Below the pieces are notes generated by a model. The model saw only the letters and a list, made by a program, of their open reading frames with translations. It ran no database searches and was not told the origin of the DNA. The position numbers were made by a program, and so were the translations under genes. From the NCBI GenBank assembly GCA_021018815.1, contig JAITYX010000045.1:4340001-4404000 (forward strand): a DNA stretch of 64,000 bases. Reading direction: 5' to 3'. This document shows, piece by piece, positions 1-10,370 of the stretch. The DNA comes from Talinum fruticosum. Lineage: Eukaryota > Streptophyta > Magnoliopsida > Caryophyllales > Talinaceae. How positions within the stretch are numbered: position 1 is the stretch's first letter; each line of letters begins with the position of its first letter.

Positions 1-1210
1 AAACTTGCAACAAAAAAAAAAATCGAAAATTTAGGTAGTTGGATAAATTAGTCCACCCCCAACTTCAACTTATCAAAATAAATAAATTTGATAGCAAATT
101 TATCTTTATGACAAGTATTTGGGGAGATCCCGTTTCCAGAGATCTCTCCAATTTTTTTACATTTTCACATATATATTTTCGCCCTTTTCATCCTTATATA
201 TATATATATATATCTTTCCCTCTATTCGTTGTGTAAGAAAATTGTTTTTATATATATGGTTTCCTTTTGCGTCCAATTTCGATGTATTATACATTTATCA
301 TAAACTAGACATGATCTTTTTTAAGTTTACGTAATTTATAAGAAAATAATGAAATTATGAATGAAACGTTGAGGTCACCCCTTAATTTCCTTTAATAACC
401 CAAGATATAATAGGAACCGGAATTCTCTTGTTATGATAAATAAAGAGGTTGGTTTTACATGACAACACATGAAGTATACTTTGCAACATAGGCCGATCCA
501 CAAATAAGGGTATAGAAGTTCATGGAGTCAAATGGAAACAAAAGGTGATAAACAATACTCATTGTTTATGATCGTTTGTTTCCATTTGACTCCTCGACCT
601 CCTACCGTGTTGCAAACTACAGCTCATGTGTTGTCTTGTAAAACCGACCTCGTTGTTAATCACAATAAGAGAATTCCGGTACCTGTTATATCTTAGGTTG
701 TTAAAGGAAATTAAGGGGTGGCCTCAATATTTCATTCATAATTTCATTATTGTGTTATGAATTACGTAAACTTCAAAATAAATCATGACCTCTAGTTTAC
801 GATCATATATAATACAACAAACTTGCACCCAAAAGGAAACCGGAAATTTTGATACCCCCAACTTCAACTCATTAAAATAAATAAATTTGATAACAAATTT
901 ATCTTTATGATAAGTATTTGGGGAGATCTCTATATCCAAATACCTTTCCAATTTTTTACTTTTTCATATTTTATATTCTTAAATATATAACAAAAAAATT
1001 TCTATTTCCTCAAACGCTAAACCATAAATATTTTTATTTCTCTAAACTCTAACCATATTTGGATATCAATTTTTGATAATTGGATAAATGAGTTCATCCC
1101 AACATCACATCATCAAAATAAACAAATTTGGGTAAAAATATATCTTTATGAGAAGGTTTTAGGGGATGACCATATATCCAAATTATCTTTCTATTTCTCT
1201 AAAACCCTAA
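1..1210. repeat. AT-rich degenerate tandem repeat, three copies
   Basis: Three related blocks lie in the same orientation, at about 1-235, 819-1010 and 1070-1200. Each holds the landmark CAAAATAAATAAATTTG or a variant, then ATCTTTATGA, then AGTATTTGGGGAGATC or a decayed form of it. Copies 1 and 2 also share AAACTTGCA at their left edges (positions 2 and 820). Copy 3 is more diverged. The spacing between copies 1 and 2 is stretched by the foldback at 256-843. No coding potential is seen; the short open frames here run through AT-rich repeats. It could be the inside of the CACTA element whose outer end lies at 9672, but I see no motif proving that. Confidence 0.6.
256..843. repeat. Foldback (long inverted repeat), about 590 bp
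   Basis: The left arm (about 256-536) and right arm (about 581-843) are imperfect reverse complements with a loop of about 45 bases centred near 558. At the centre GGAGTCAAATGGAAACAAA pairs with TTTGTTTCCATTTGACTCC. In the middle CACCCCTTAATTTCCTTT pairs with AAAGGAAATTAAGGGGTG, and CTTGTTATGATAAATAAAGAGG has a matching partner near 645-660. At the outside GGTTTCCTTTTG (258) pairs with CCCAAAAGGAAACC (829-841). The structure looks like a snap-back MITE or an inverted duplication of the surrounding repeat. No clear target-site duplication could be read. Confidence 0.75.
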
Positions 1211-1343
1211 ACAAATTTGGATGCACTCTTTTGATCTACCATTCTTGCCTATCATATTTTGCTATAATTTTCACAAATGTTAAACTCCTAAACCCATTTC
1301 TCAAAATCTCAAACATTTCACGAAATTCCAAATTAATAAATCT

Positions 1344-2787
1344 CGAAGACTCGGACCTTACATATATATCATTACGAGTTCCATTAAGAGATCAGGTATA
1401 AGACTTCATCTCTCATAAGGTTTTGATTAAAAGTCATTCTATCTCGCTTTAACAGACTTTTCTAAGTGATATAGCATCTTTTCTAAGTGTTACGGAATCT
1501 ATCGTATATATTCTCTTTTGACTCGACTAACTCGTAAAGCATATTCTTGTTTATCATATCACACACACAGTTTCGAGTCACTCGGACAACACTCAGATAT
1601 ATTACATGTTCAAACACTTGGTCTAGTTTGCATAAACTTAGTTCGACTTCATGATCTAAGTTTGATTGGATTATCGAGTTAATTCATCTTTCAAAGTCGG
1701 CATGCTTGGTTTGAACATTGGCAGTCTAGATCAAGTCTTTCCACTCGATGTTATTTACCTAACTTGCTTTGCCTCTTGATTTACTCAAATGGAATTTGAG
1801 TATAATGGATATTAGACTTAGAAAATTCCATTTCTTTCGACTTAGAAAATTATGCACTTAATTATCTTAATTAAAATTATTATCTCGTGTCTAATCTTGG
1901 ACCAAAGTGTTTTATACTTTGAGAACCAAATTGATTTACTTTTGTAGGTTATTCAAATGAGGTTATCATATTTTTGAATTACAAAAGTAATCAGCTTCAA
2001 AACGTCAAATCACCAGCAGACAAGGCTTTTTCCACCTCCGACCAAGGCCCGGACATCGTGTCGTGGTTGCCTGTTTCCAAACCGGAAATCCGCAACGCTA
2101 AGCTCAACGGTGGTTTCCACCCTACTTTTCGGACACCAGCAGTGGATTGGGACTTCCAAAGGAGTCAAGAGTCGTTGCGCAACATTCACACCTCAACGGA
2201 TATTTTATGAGTAACTCGGAAAATCCATTGCAACGGTCACAAAGGACTTCCAGTCAGAAGATAGTCACAACGGCTAATCTGCTTGGTTATCTATAAATAG
2301 AAGCCAACTCTCAAAAGTTGAAGATTGCTGAACCAACTATCAATACACGTACTTAAGCAAAAGTCATTGTATTCATACTCAATCTTCCACTTACAACTCC
2401 AACTCGTACTTAATATCTTTCCGAGTTGTAAGGTCTTGTAATCGGTTTACAAACACTCACTCTTACTTTTTGTGTAAGGTCCCTTGACTGAGCCGTAAGG
2501 GTTAACTCAGCTCGCTTGTCCCTAACTCGTAAAGGTTACCTTAGTTAGGAAGTACTATATCGGATAAGGTAATTTATGAGTCTAGGAAAATCTTGTAAGG
2601 AATTGTCTAAGGGAGCAATTCAGGTTGAGTCTTTCTACTGTATTTTGTGGATTCAAAATAGTGGATTTAACTTGGTGCTTGGATTAGCACCGACCGTGGT
2701 TTTCCGCCCTGGAGGGTTTCCACATAACTTTCCGAGTTAGCGGCTTTCTGAGTCCAATCTAGACTCGGACTCTCCACGGAGTCATCT
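1344..2787 (+). repeat. 5' LTR of copia A (3' end missing)
   Basis: It matches the LTR at 7338-8786 along its length. It begins CGAAGACTCGGACC where the partner begins TGAAGACTCGGACC, so the terminal TG is damaged. Similarity stops after GAGTCATCT at 2787, about 90 bp before the expected LTR end, where the sequence jumps into pol. A TATA box (TATAAATA, 2292-2299) follows GGTTATC and is placed as in the other LTRs of this family, so transcription would start shortly downstream. Confidence 0.85.
2292..2299 (+). promoter_or_regulatory. TATA box in 5' LTR of A
   Basis: TATAAATA in the context TTATCTATAAATAGAAGCC. The same site is at 8289-8296 in the partner LTR, 21399-21406 and 40160-40167 in B, and as its reverse complement in the LTRs of D (TATTTATAG). 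In C the motif reads TATATATAG. Conservation of the position across copies supports an LTR promoter. Confidence 0.7.
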
Positions 2788-4596
2788 TGATGAAAATGAA
2801 CTCATCAAAAATCAAATCCATATCACTCGGAATCGGACGACTCAAGAGGCAGCTCAAAATGTTGAAAGTCAATCCGATGAACAAGCTCACTTAGAACAGA
2901 CTACTAAAGACCAACCAATTCATCCTATAGATCTGGTAAACCAAAAACAGGTAGAGCTTTCTAGTATGCTTCTAGTCACCCACTAGAAAACATCATATCC
3001 GACATCAACAGGGGAGTAAGAACTCGTTCCTCTCTTCAAAATCTTTGTGCATTCGCTGCATTTATGTCATTAACTCGAACCCAAAAATGCACTAGAGGCC
3101 CTAAATGAACCTGAATGGGTAGAGGCCATGCAAGAGGAACTCAATCAATTCGAAAGAAACCAAGTCCGGACTTTGACCAAACGACCTTCCGACCACCCAG
3201 TCATAGGAACCAAATGGGTTTTCAACAACAAACTGGATGAAGGTGGGTTGGTAGTCAAAAATAAGGCTAGACTTGTGGCTCAAGGTTACAATCAAGAAGA
3301 AGGGATTGATTGTGGGGAAACCTTTGCACCTGTAGCCGAATTGAAGCTATTATAATCTTATTGGCATTTGCATCTAGCATGAATATCAAGTTATATCAAA
3401 TGGACGTTAAATGTGCTTTTCTCAATGGTTTCATTGAAGAGGAAGTCTATGTTGAGCAACCCCCTGGATTTGAAAACTCAGAATTTCCAAATCATGTTTT
3501 CAAATTGGAAAAAGCTCTCTATGGTCTTAAAGAAGCTCCCAGAGCATGGTATGAAAGACTGAGCAATTTCTTGGTTGAAAATGATTTTAGAAGAGGTTAG
3601 ATTGACAAAATTCTTTTTATAAAAACCAAGGGGAAAGACTTATTGCTCGGATATATGTTGATGACATAATTTTTGGAGCTATTAATGAAATTACGTGTCG
3701 AGATTTTTCGAGTTAATGAGACAGGAATTTCAAATGAGTATGATGGGAGAACTCAATTTCTTCCTTGGTCTACAAATCAAGTAAGATAAAGATGGAATCT
3801 ATGTCCATCAGTCAAAGAATACCAAGGAGCTACTGAAGAAGGATAAACTCCAAGATGCAAAACATGCAGCAAGACCTATGAGCAGACGAGCATAAAAGCT
3901 GGACTCGGACGAGAAAGGTAAAGCAGTAGATCGAAACTCTACTGAGGTATGATTGGATCTTTGCTCTATCTCACTTCCAGTAGGCTAGACATAATGTTTA
4001 GTGTCCGTCTATGTGCAAGATTTCAAGCTAATCCAAAAGAATCACATCTCACTACGGTGAAGAGAATATTCGAGATATCTTGCACGGACTCGGAATCTAG
4101 GTCTATGGTACTCCAGAGACTCATAACCGACTCTCACTGGATACTCGGATGCTGACTATGCTGGATACATAGTTGATAGAAAGAGCACCTCGGAAGCTCG
4201 CCGGTTTCTAGGTCAATCCCCGATATCTTGGCACTCAAAGAAGCAAAACTCACTAGCTCTATCAACTGCTGAAGTTGAGTATATTGCGGCTGGGAATGCT
4301 ATGCTCAGATCTTATGGATAAAGCAACACTTGAAAGATCTTGGACTTTCATTCAAATCTGTTCCAATCAAGTGTGATAATCAAAGTGCAATCAGCATCAC
4401 TAAGAATCCAGTTCAGCAGTCAAAGACTAAACATATTGAGGTCGGGTATCATTTTCCGAGAGATCATTCTGAAAAGGGTGATATTGAACTTGAATTCATT
4501 CCTACCAATCTTCAATTAGCTGATATCTTCACTAAGCCCCTTAGTGAGGATCAGTTTTGTTTTATTAGGTATGAGCTTGGCATGATTAATGCATAA
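2788..4596 (+). pseudogene. pol: Copia A pol remnant: integrase tail, reverse transcriptase, RNase H
   Basis: The reading begins in the integrase-RT linker (residues like TRNRTTQEAAQN). The RT N-terminus is at about 3128-3358 ([29 protein letters not shown]), palm motif A at 3391-3432 (LYQMDVKCAFLNGF, catalytic Asp present) and motif C at 3654-3677 (YVDDIIFG, intact). RT ends with LFFLGLQI- and LYLTSSR-type segments near 3760-4030, followed by RNase H with CDNQSAISITKNP and an IEVGYHF segment, ending with a stop at 4594-4596. Several frameshifts and stops break it, for example after 3355 and after 3600. The RT would have copied element RNA into cDNA in virus-like particles; this copy is dead. 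Confidence 0.85.
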
Positions 4597-5253
4597 TTTT
4601 TTTTAATTACTTTGCATGATTATGTGTTGTGTGCTTACTTTCCTTAATAGCCATTAGTTCAGTTGAACCAGTGATACCGAGCTGATAGTTATTCGTTGTT
4701 TGTAGTTTCCGAGTCACTAAGAAACTTAGCTGAGTCGGACTCGGATTTGGAGAAAACTGGACATCAAACTTCTGAAATCATCTCTAGATCAATGGAGAAT
4801 TTCAGAAATTTCTTTCAAAATCTTTCTTTTTCTCTCTCTATCTCACGTGCATCGATCGGACAACTAGCCGTTGAGAGACAGTCGCTAGAATTCTAACCGT
4901 TGGAGAGCAGAACAGTCACACCGGTCCGAGGTGACCGTTGAGGAAGCCGAGTCGAACGAATATCGAAGGATGATTATTTCTCTATAAATAGCATCTATTT
5001 TCCTTCATTTCGTTACTTTACTCTCTACTTACTCTCACTCTCGCACTTACTCCTACTCGAAAAAGCTCTCGCATTCGAAGAAACGTAAGTCGCTCTTAAG
5101 CTAAGAGAAGAACATCTCAAGTAAGCTCCGATGCTCTCAGCTCTCTTTCTTACTACTTTTTCACTTTTCATTTTCTCTTCGCTCACTCTCGTCGAGCTTT
5201 CTCTCTCTCTCTCTTTAAAAGTTCATCTCTTTCCTCTCTTTTCAACAACAAAC
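4597..5253 (+). other. Post-pol spacer of copia A with promoter-like segment
   Basis: Non-coding stretch between the RNase H stop and the extra reading frame. It contains GAGTCGGACTCGGA-type motifs and a TATA box at 4983-4990, then a pyrimidine-rich leader (TTACTCTCACTCTCGCAC) up to the ATG at 5254. Equivalent spacers are at 29467-30117 in C and 53641-54237 in D, both minus strand, and at 37986-38430 in B. Conservation of the TATA box and leader in separate copies suggests a subgenomic promoter. Confidence 0.6.
4983..4990 (+). promoter_or_regulatory. TATA box ahead of the extra 3' ORF in A
   Basis: TATAAATA in TTTCTCTATAAATAGCATC, about 265 bp before the ATG of the extra frame. The same arrangement occurs at 53871-53878 (minus, D), near 29700-29709 (minus, C) and twice in B (38393-38400 and 38414-38421). 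Confidence 0.55.
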
Positions 5254-6802
5254 ATGCCGAAAAGAGGTTCCCACCCTGATTTTCTTGGTTCCGCCACCAA
5301 GAAACCTCGCACAAAAAGCAGGAAGGCCCCTCCACTCCTTCCAAACCTCTTGTCACCCAACACCGAACGTTGGATGACAATTTCCTATGTTTCAATGATT
5401 TCATCTACCCGAACTCGTTTCGAGTTCTACTCTAACCTTTCTAGCTTTGAGAGTATCCTCACCTCCGAGTTCGGGACATCACTATCCGCATCAATACTTC
5501 TCTTCTACACCGTCTTTTCAAAGTGTCTTGTATGTTCTTGAAGATCAACCCCATACCTTTCAACGAGGTTGCTGATGATTTCTTTGAGAAGTACGCTAAA
5601 GAGTTTCCCGGTCACGTAAAAACTTCTCCGTGACTCAATTCAAATCGAAGCTCACCTTCCGTGTTTTCTCGCGATGAGGACTTTCTTCTCTCGAGCATTC
5701 TAGCAAGGAGAACCCTAACTCTAAGCACCTCAAAGCTCTTTACGACATTCTAGAGGGATACGAAGTAGACCTCTTTCCCGCCATAGTCGAGCAAATGGCA
5801 GTTGTGCCAGCTCGGACTTAGAACAAAAAGAACACCCCTCTTCCTTTCGGGGCTCTTCTCACCCTCGTCTTCAAACAGTTTATAGTTCCTCTTCCCTAAG
5901 ATCCTAACGCGGTTTCGAGGCTGCCATTGTCGTTGGCAAAAAGGAACTCCTTGGGTATGGATACCAGGAGACCCAACTTGGTGTCCGGGTCCATAGCTCG
6001 AACCGAGCCCACCTTCTCCGCCATAGACTCGGACTCAGCCCACTCTCTCTCTACCTCCCCACCTGGTGGTGCCTCCACCTCAGGTGTTTCTCATATTATT
6101 TCTCCCGCCTTGTCCATTGCTATCATGGACAAGTTCTCCTCGGTGTCCACCGAGTTCAAGGACATCCTCCGGTCATTCAAGATTGCCCTTCAGCCTATGA
6201 CCATTAACTAGAAAACCACTCAATTCCAAATCCGAGAGCAGCAAGATGTGCTTATTGAGATGAAGGCCCCGGTTAAGGAGCAGAGGGAGCCGATCGAGCT
6301 CCTTCGGGAGAGGTGATCCAAGGCAGCTCAGGATCCGGTCGACTCGTGACACTTCGAAGAATCCTTGAGTCCGGCCAAATCATCCTCGAAGGGGAGATGA
6401 AGAAGAAAAAGGAGAAGAAGAGGAGCTTGCGGCTGAGGCAGCTCCATTTGAGGTAGGAGAGAAAGAAGAAGAACAAGGGGCAGCAGCAGCGAGAGGGCCC
6501 AAGTGCTCCGGAACCTCAACCGGAAATGATCGGCTCGGACAGTAGTCCGAGTGGGTCGAAGACCTCGCGACCATGGTCGGTCGAGCATCCGGTCGCCTGA
6601 GCACACCCCGCCGTCGGCCGAGTTCCGGGAGGATGAGCCTCTGAACGACCTAGTTCTAGGTCAGCCACTCGGAGCTGAGCCCATTCCAAAGATCCCGTGT
6701 TGCCTCCGCCTCGCTCGCCAACATTTTCCGGATCTTATCAACGAAGGCGCACTGCTCTTCCACCCACCTCGACTCGAGATCGCTCCATCTCTTCCATCTT
6801 AA
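5254..6802 (+). pseudogene. Extra 3' ORF of copia A (Transposase_32-like domain, coiled coil), broken
   Basis: The start is the ATG at 5254, giving MPKRGSHPDFLGSATKKPRTK, a basic and possibly nuclear-targeted N-terminus shared with C and D. Next come a segment with YSNLSSFESILTSEF (about 5420-5480), a segment coding for LPFGALLTLVFKQF (about 5840-5885) and a GYGYQE-like segment (about 5950). A coiled-coil-type region (KFSSVSTEFKDILRSFKIA) follows at 6120-6200, then a Glu/Lys-rich stretch near 6390-6480 and a conserved tail EPLNDLVLGQPLGAEP ending at 6802. Frameshifts and stops interrupt it. The LPFG..LT pattern resembles the plant transposon-associated Transposase_32 domain; that is my recognition, not a search result. 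The function is unknown. Confidence 0.6.
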
Positions 6803-7325
6803 TTTTCTTTTCCTTTTCAATTTTGTTTTTGTCCATACATCAAATCTGTATCTACTTGATACATTCTTCCTCTTTTTTTATTTTCGTTGAAAGGCAAGGG
6901 GGAGAAAAGTTACAAAAATTTGTTGTCTTGATTGTGTAAACTCTTTAGTTTAAATTATAATGCATTTCATTAATAATCCCGTTATCCGCCTTCTAAGTTG
7001 CACTATCTCTGAGTTTATTGCTTAAAGCAATTATTTCGAGTTTATTATTTCGAGTATTAATTTCTTGCTCAGTATTTTTTCTTTGCTCCGATTCGACAAC
7101 TATGTCTATCATTGCTCTCATACTCGGTTATTTTCTTGTTCCGATACTTTAGCTCTTTTTATGCAATCTCAGCTTATTTTGCTCTAATAGAATATAAGTT
7201 TCACTTCAATTACTCTACACAATTCTATCATGTTTTTTTTTTCGACTTATTCCTTGAGAAAGGATGAAAAACCAGATCTATATCACTAACAAAGTTTCTG
7301 TCTATGTATGGAATGCCTTTCATCA
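6803..7325 (+). other. 3' untranslated spacer of copia A
   Basis: AT-rich, no reading frame of note. It lies between the extra ORF and the polypurine tract. Similar spacers occur in B (38790-39246), C (27382-27840, minus) and D (51594-52010, minus). Confidence 0.6.
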
Positions 7326-7337
7326 AAAAGGGGAGAT
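7326..7337 (+). other. Polypurine tract of copia A
   Basis: AAAAAGGGGAGA followed by T at the boundary of the 3' LTR, which begins TGAAGACTCGG at 7338. This primes plus-strand DNA synthesis. The same tract precedes the 3' LTRs of B, C and D. Confidence 0.8.
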
Positions 7338-8877
7338 TGAAGACTCGGACCTTACATATATATCATTCTAAGTTCCATCAAGGGATTAGGTATAAGACTT
7401 CATCACTCATAATGTTTTGATTAAAAGTCATTCTATCTCGCTTTAATAACTTTTCTAAGTGATATAGCATCTTTTCCGAGTGTTACAGATTCTATCGTAC
7501 ATATTCTCTTTTGACTCGACTTACTCGTAAAGCATATTCTTGTTTATCATTTCACACACACAGTTTCTAAGTCACTAAGACAACACTCGGATATATTTCA
7601 TGTTCAAACACTTGTTCTAGTTTGCCTAAACTCATTTCGACTTCATGATCTAAGTTTGATTGGATTACTGAGTTAATTCATCTTTCTAAGTCAACATGCT
7701 TGGTTTGAACATTGGCAATTAAGATCAAGTCTTTCCACTCGATGTTATTTACCTGACTTGCTTTGCCTTTAGACTTACTCACATGGAATTTGAGTATAAT
7801 GGATATTAGACTCGGAAAATTCCATTTCTTTCGACTTAGAAAATTATGCACTTAATTATCTTAATTAAAATTATTATCTCGTGTCTAATCTTGGACCAAA
7901 GTATTTTATACTTTGAGAACCAAATTGATTTACTTTTGTAGGTTATCCAAACGAGGTTATCATATTTTTGAATTACAAAAGTAACCGGCTTCAAAACATC
8001 AAATCACCAGCAGACAAGGCTTTTTCCACCTCCGACCAAGGCCCGGACAACCGTGTTAAGGTTGTCTTTTTCCAAAATTGGAAATCCGCAACGCTAAGCT
8101 CAACGGTGGTTTCCAACCTATTTTTCGGACACCACTAGTGGATTGGGACTTCCAAAGGAGTCAAGAGTCGTTGCCCAACGTTCACACCTCAACGAATATT
8201 TTCTCGAGTGATTCGGAAAATCCATTGCAACGGTCACAAAGGACTTCCAGTCGGAAGATAGTCACAACGGCTAATCTGCTTGGTTATCTATAAATAGAAG
8301 CCAACTCTCAAGACTTGAAGATTGCTGAAGCAACTGTCAATACACGTACTTAAGCAAAAGCCATTGTATTCATACTCAATCTTCTACTTACAACTCCAAC
8401 TCGTACTTAATATCTTTCCGAGTTATAAGGTCTTGTAATCGGTTTACAAACACTTACTCTTACTTTCCGAGTAAGGTCCGTTGACCGAGCTGTAAGGGTT
8501 AACTCAGCTCGCTTGTCCCTAACTCGTAAAGGTTATCTTAGTTAGGAAGTACTAGATCATATAAGGTAATTTATGAGTCTAGGAAAATCTTGTAAGGAAT
8601 TGTCTAAGGGAGCAATTCAGGTTGAGTCTTTCTACTCGTATTTTGTGGATTCAAAATAGTGGATTTAACTTGGTGTTTGGATTAGCACTGACTCGTGGTT
8701 TTCTCGCCCTAGGAGGGTTTCCACGTAACTTTCTGAGTTAGCACTCTTCCGAGTCCAATCTAGACTCGGACTCTCCATAGAGTCATCTCTAATTTTGTTC
8801 TTCCTTTATTTGTTTAAAATTCCTCATCACCGTATTCACCCCTCTAGGGTGACTTAATCTCTCCAAGAGCAAGCCTA
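7338..8877 (+). repeat. 3' LTR of copia A
   Basis: It starts TGAAGACTCGGACC after the polypurine tract and ends near GAGCAAGCCTA, an eroded form of the family terminus GAGCAAACCTTCA. It carries the full U5 end with CACCCCTCTAGGGTGACTTAA, which the 5' LTR lacks. TATA box at 8289-8296. Confidence 0.85.
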
Positions 8878-8933
8878 ACTCCTAACCCATTTCTCAAAAT
8901 CTCAAACATTTCACGAATTTCCAACTTAATAAA
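8877..8933. repeat. Flank repeat also present at 1283-1340
   Basis: Sequence reading ACCCATTTCTCAAAATCTCA and AACATTTCACGAA occurs on both sides of copia A, 58 bp on the left and 57 bp on the right, with about three differences. It is far longer than the 5-bp duplication expected for copia insertion. Confidence 0.85.
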
Positions 8934-9672
8934 CTAAACAAATGTTACCCACATTCTCAATATTCAATATTCAATATTTCAACAAAGATTCAACATTTCA
9001 ACAATCTCAAATATTACCAACATTCTCAACATTCACATATTAACGAAAATACATTTAACATTTTACTATATATAAAACATTTTCTAAATAACTTAAAGAG
9101 AAAAATAAGAGAGGATAGAGATTCATACCTAAGAACCGACAACGGCAAGGGTGAGGAGAGGCTTGATAGCGAGATCTACACGGCGAGAGACAAGAGTGAG
9201 GAGATCTAGATGAGAGAGAGGAAACTTAAAAGAGACGAGAGGAAACTATAAAGAAATGAAAGATTAAAATAGAGGAGATCTAGATGACGAGAGTAAGGAG
9301 AGGCTTACCAATGGAAGTCCACCGGTGGCGAGGAACGATTTTCAAATCGATGAGCACGTTCATGGAGAAGTGAAACTCTAGAAAGCGATAAGACCGAGGA
9401 TTGTAAGTGGGGCGTGGACACAGCAGATCACGTTTTTATGTTGATTTGAAAGACATATGACGACAATTCTATTACGTAACTGTCGTCATATGTCACATTT
9501 AACGACGGTTCTATTAGAAGAACCGTAGTTAAATGTTTCGGATAACCTATTTACGACGGTTCTTGTTTAAGAACCATCGTCATATAAAATGCCATTGGTC
9601 CAATTTTCATGAGGGTTTGTCCTTTTAACCATTGTTAACGACCCGTCGTTAAAAGTGGCATCTGTAGTAGTG
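8934..9672 (-). mobile_element. CACTA (En/Spm) element J, 5' terminal part
   Basis: The minus strand begins CACTACTACAGATGCCAC at 9672, a CACTA-type terminus. Inside it (9460-9660) are subterminal palindromic repeats built from ACGACGGTTCTT and AAGAACCGTCGT-like units. Further in, the minus strand has a TC-rich leader (9110-9420) with the probable splice donor AGGTATGA near 9130. The same plan is seen in H and I. The other end was not found: the body continues left and is interrupted by copia A, and positions 1-1343 may belong to it. No transposase coding is recognised in the part seen. Confidence 0.65.
9460..9672 (-). repeat. Subterminal repeats of CACTA J
   Basis: At least three inverted units: GACAATTCTATTACGTAACTG, then ACGACGGTTCTATTAGAAGA followed by ACCGT, then ACGACGGTTCTTGTTTAAGA followed by ACCATCGTC. 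In En/Spm elements such repeats bind the element-encoded DNA-binding protein; assigning that role here is by analogy. Confidence 0.65.
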
Positions 9673-9711
9673 ATTGACACTCCATTGATAAGAGGCTAAT
9701 TTATTTACAAT

Positions 9712-9950
9712 CACTACTCCAGATATGACCTTTTGTTACGGGCATTTTATAATGATTAAAAAACAAAAATCATCCTAAAAAATGAGACGGTGACATTTTT
9801 ATAGATAAACAGTCTTTTATTACACCTATTATTATGGTTTTTTATTGAACCGTCGTAATAGGTGGATATATCCACTTTTTTCTATAGTTAAGTAAACGAA
9901 CCTAGTAATAGGTGCTCTATTATTACGATTTTCTCATTGAACATTAGCAA
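9712..9950. repeat. Left subterminal repeats of CACTA H
   Basis: Units such as TTATTACACCTATTATTATGG followed by TTTTTTATTGAACCGTCGTAATAGG are inverted partners, matching units at 14848-15237. The spacing is a few tens of bases. Confidence 0.6.
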
Positions 9951-9959
9951 AAATCAGTC

Positions 9960-10226
9960 GAAAAAAACTAGGAGCAGTCTACTTTCCACCTTCCCTCTAT
10001 GGTCCTTACTCTCACTCTCGCTCTTCACTCTTTCTCTCGTCTCTCTCCTCTCTCGCTCTCTCCTAACCATCGTCATTGTTCCCTTTTACCGTCGTCACCG
10101 CTCTCGCTCTCTACTCTTTGATCTCTACTCTCTGCTTGCTGCTTTACTTTAGTCTCTTTCTCTCGCCTCGTCACCGACTAGTTGCTCGCTCCCTCTCGCT
10201 CACTCTCACCGTCATTGCTTCCGTCG
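9960..10226 (+). other. TC-rich leader exon of the CACTA H gene
   Basis: A pyrimidine-rich transcribed-looking segment (CTCTCGCTCTTCACTCTTTC) ends at a probable splice donor CGTCG/GTATGC near 10226. Very similar leaders lie in J (9110-9420, minus) and I (63415-63720). The short open frames through it are probably incidental. Confidence 0.5.
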
Positions 10227-10313
10227 GTATGCATCTTCCTTATCCCTTTCTTGTTTCTCACTTTAATTTATTCAAAAATTGATAGTTGAATGTGGAGAAA
10301 TGGAATGATATAT

Positions 10314-10370
10314 GGTTTAGAGTTTAGGGTTAAGGATTTAGGGTTTGAGGTTTAGGGTTTAGGGTTTATA
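10314..10370 (+). repeat. Telomere-like TTTAGGG repeats in the leader intron
   Basis: Five or six degenerate TTTAGGG/TTTAGAG units just inside the probable first intron. Plant telo-boxes (AAACCCTA) are known from leaders and first introns of active genes; the array here is too short and degenerate to be telomeric DNA. Confidence 0.6.

Larger units (their letters stand above)
1344..8877 (+). mobile_element. Ty1/copia (Sirevirus-type) element A, internally deleted
   Basis: Two direct LTRs (1344-2787 and 7338-8877) flank an internal region of about 4.5 kb. The internal part starts in the linker between integrase and reverse transcriptase, so the end of the 5' LTR, the PBS, gag, protease and most of integrase are gone. 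Reverse transcriptase, RNase H, an extra 3' reading frame and a polypurine tract remain. The lineage call rests on similarity of pol and LTR ends to copies B, C and D in this window, whose gag-pol has Sirevirus-like motifs. No 5-bp target duplication is seen; instead the two flanks share about 58 bp (1283-1340 and 8877-8933). The element could not have replicated from its own transcript in this form. Confidence 0.85.

Noticed and set aside
9937..10282. Two overlapping open frames rich in Leu/Ser
   Set aside because: They run through the pyrimidine-rich leader exon of CACTA H. They end around the probable splice donor and show no conserved motif.
10314..10370. Interstitial telomere or chromosome end
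   Set aside because: Only a few degenerate TTTAGGG units within a CACTA intron; too short for a telomere relic.
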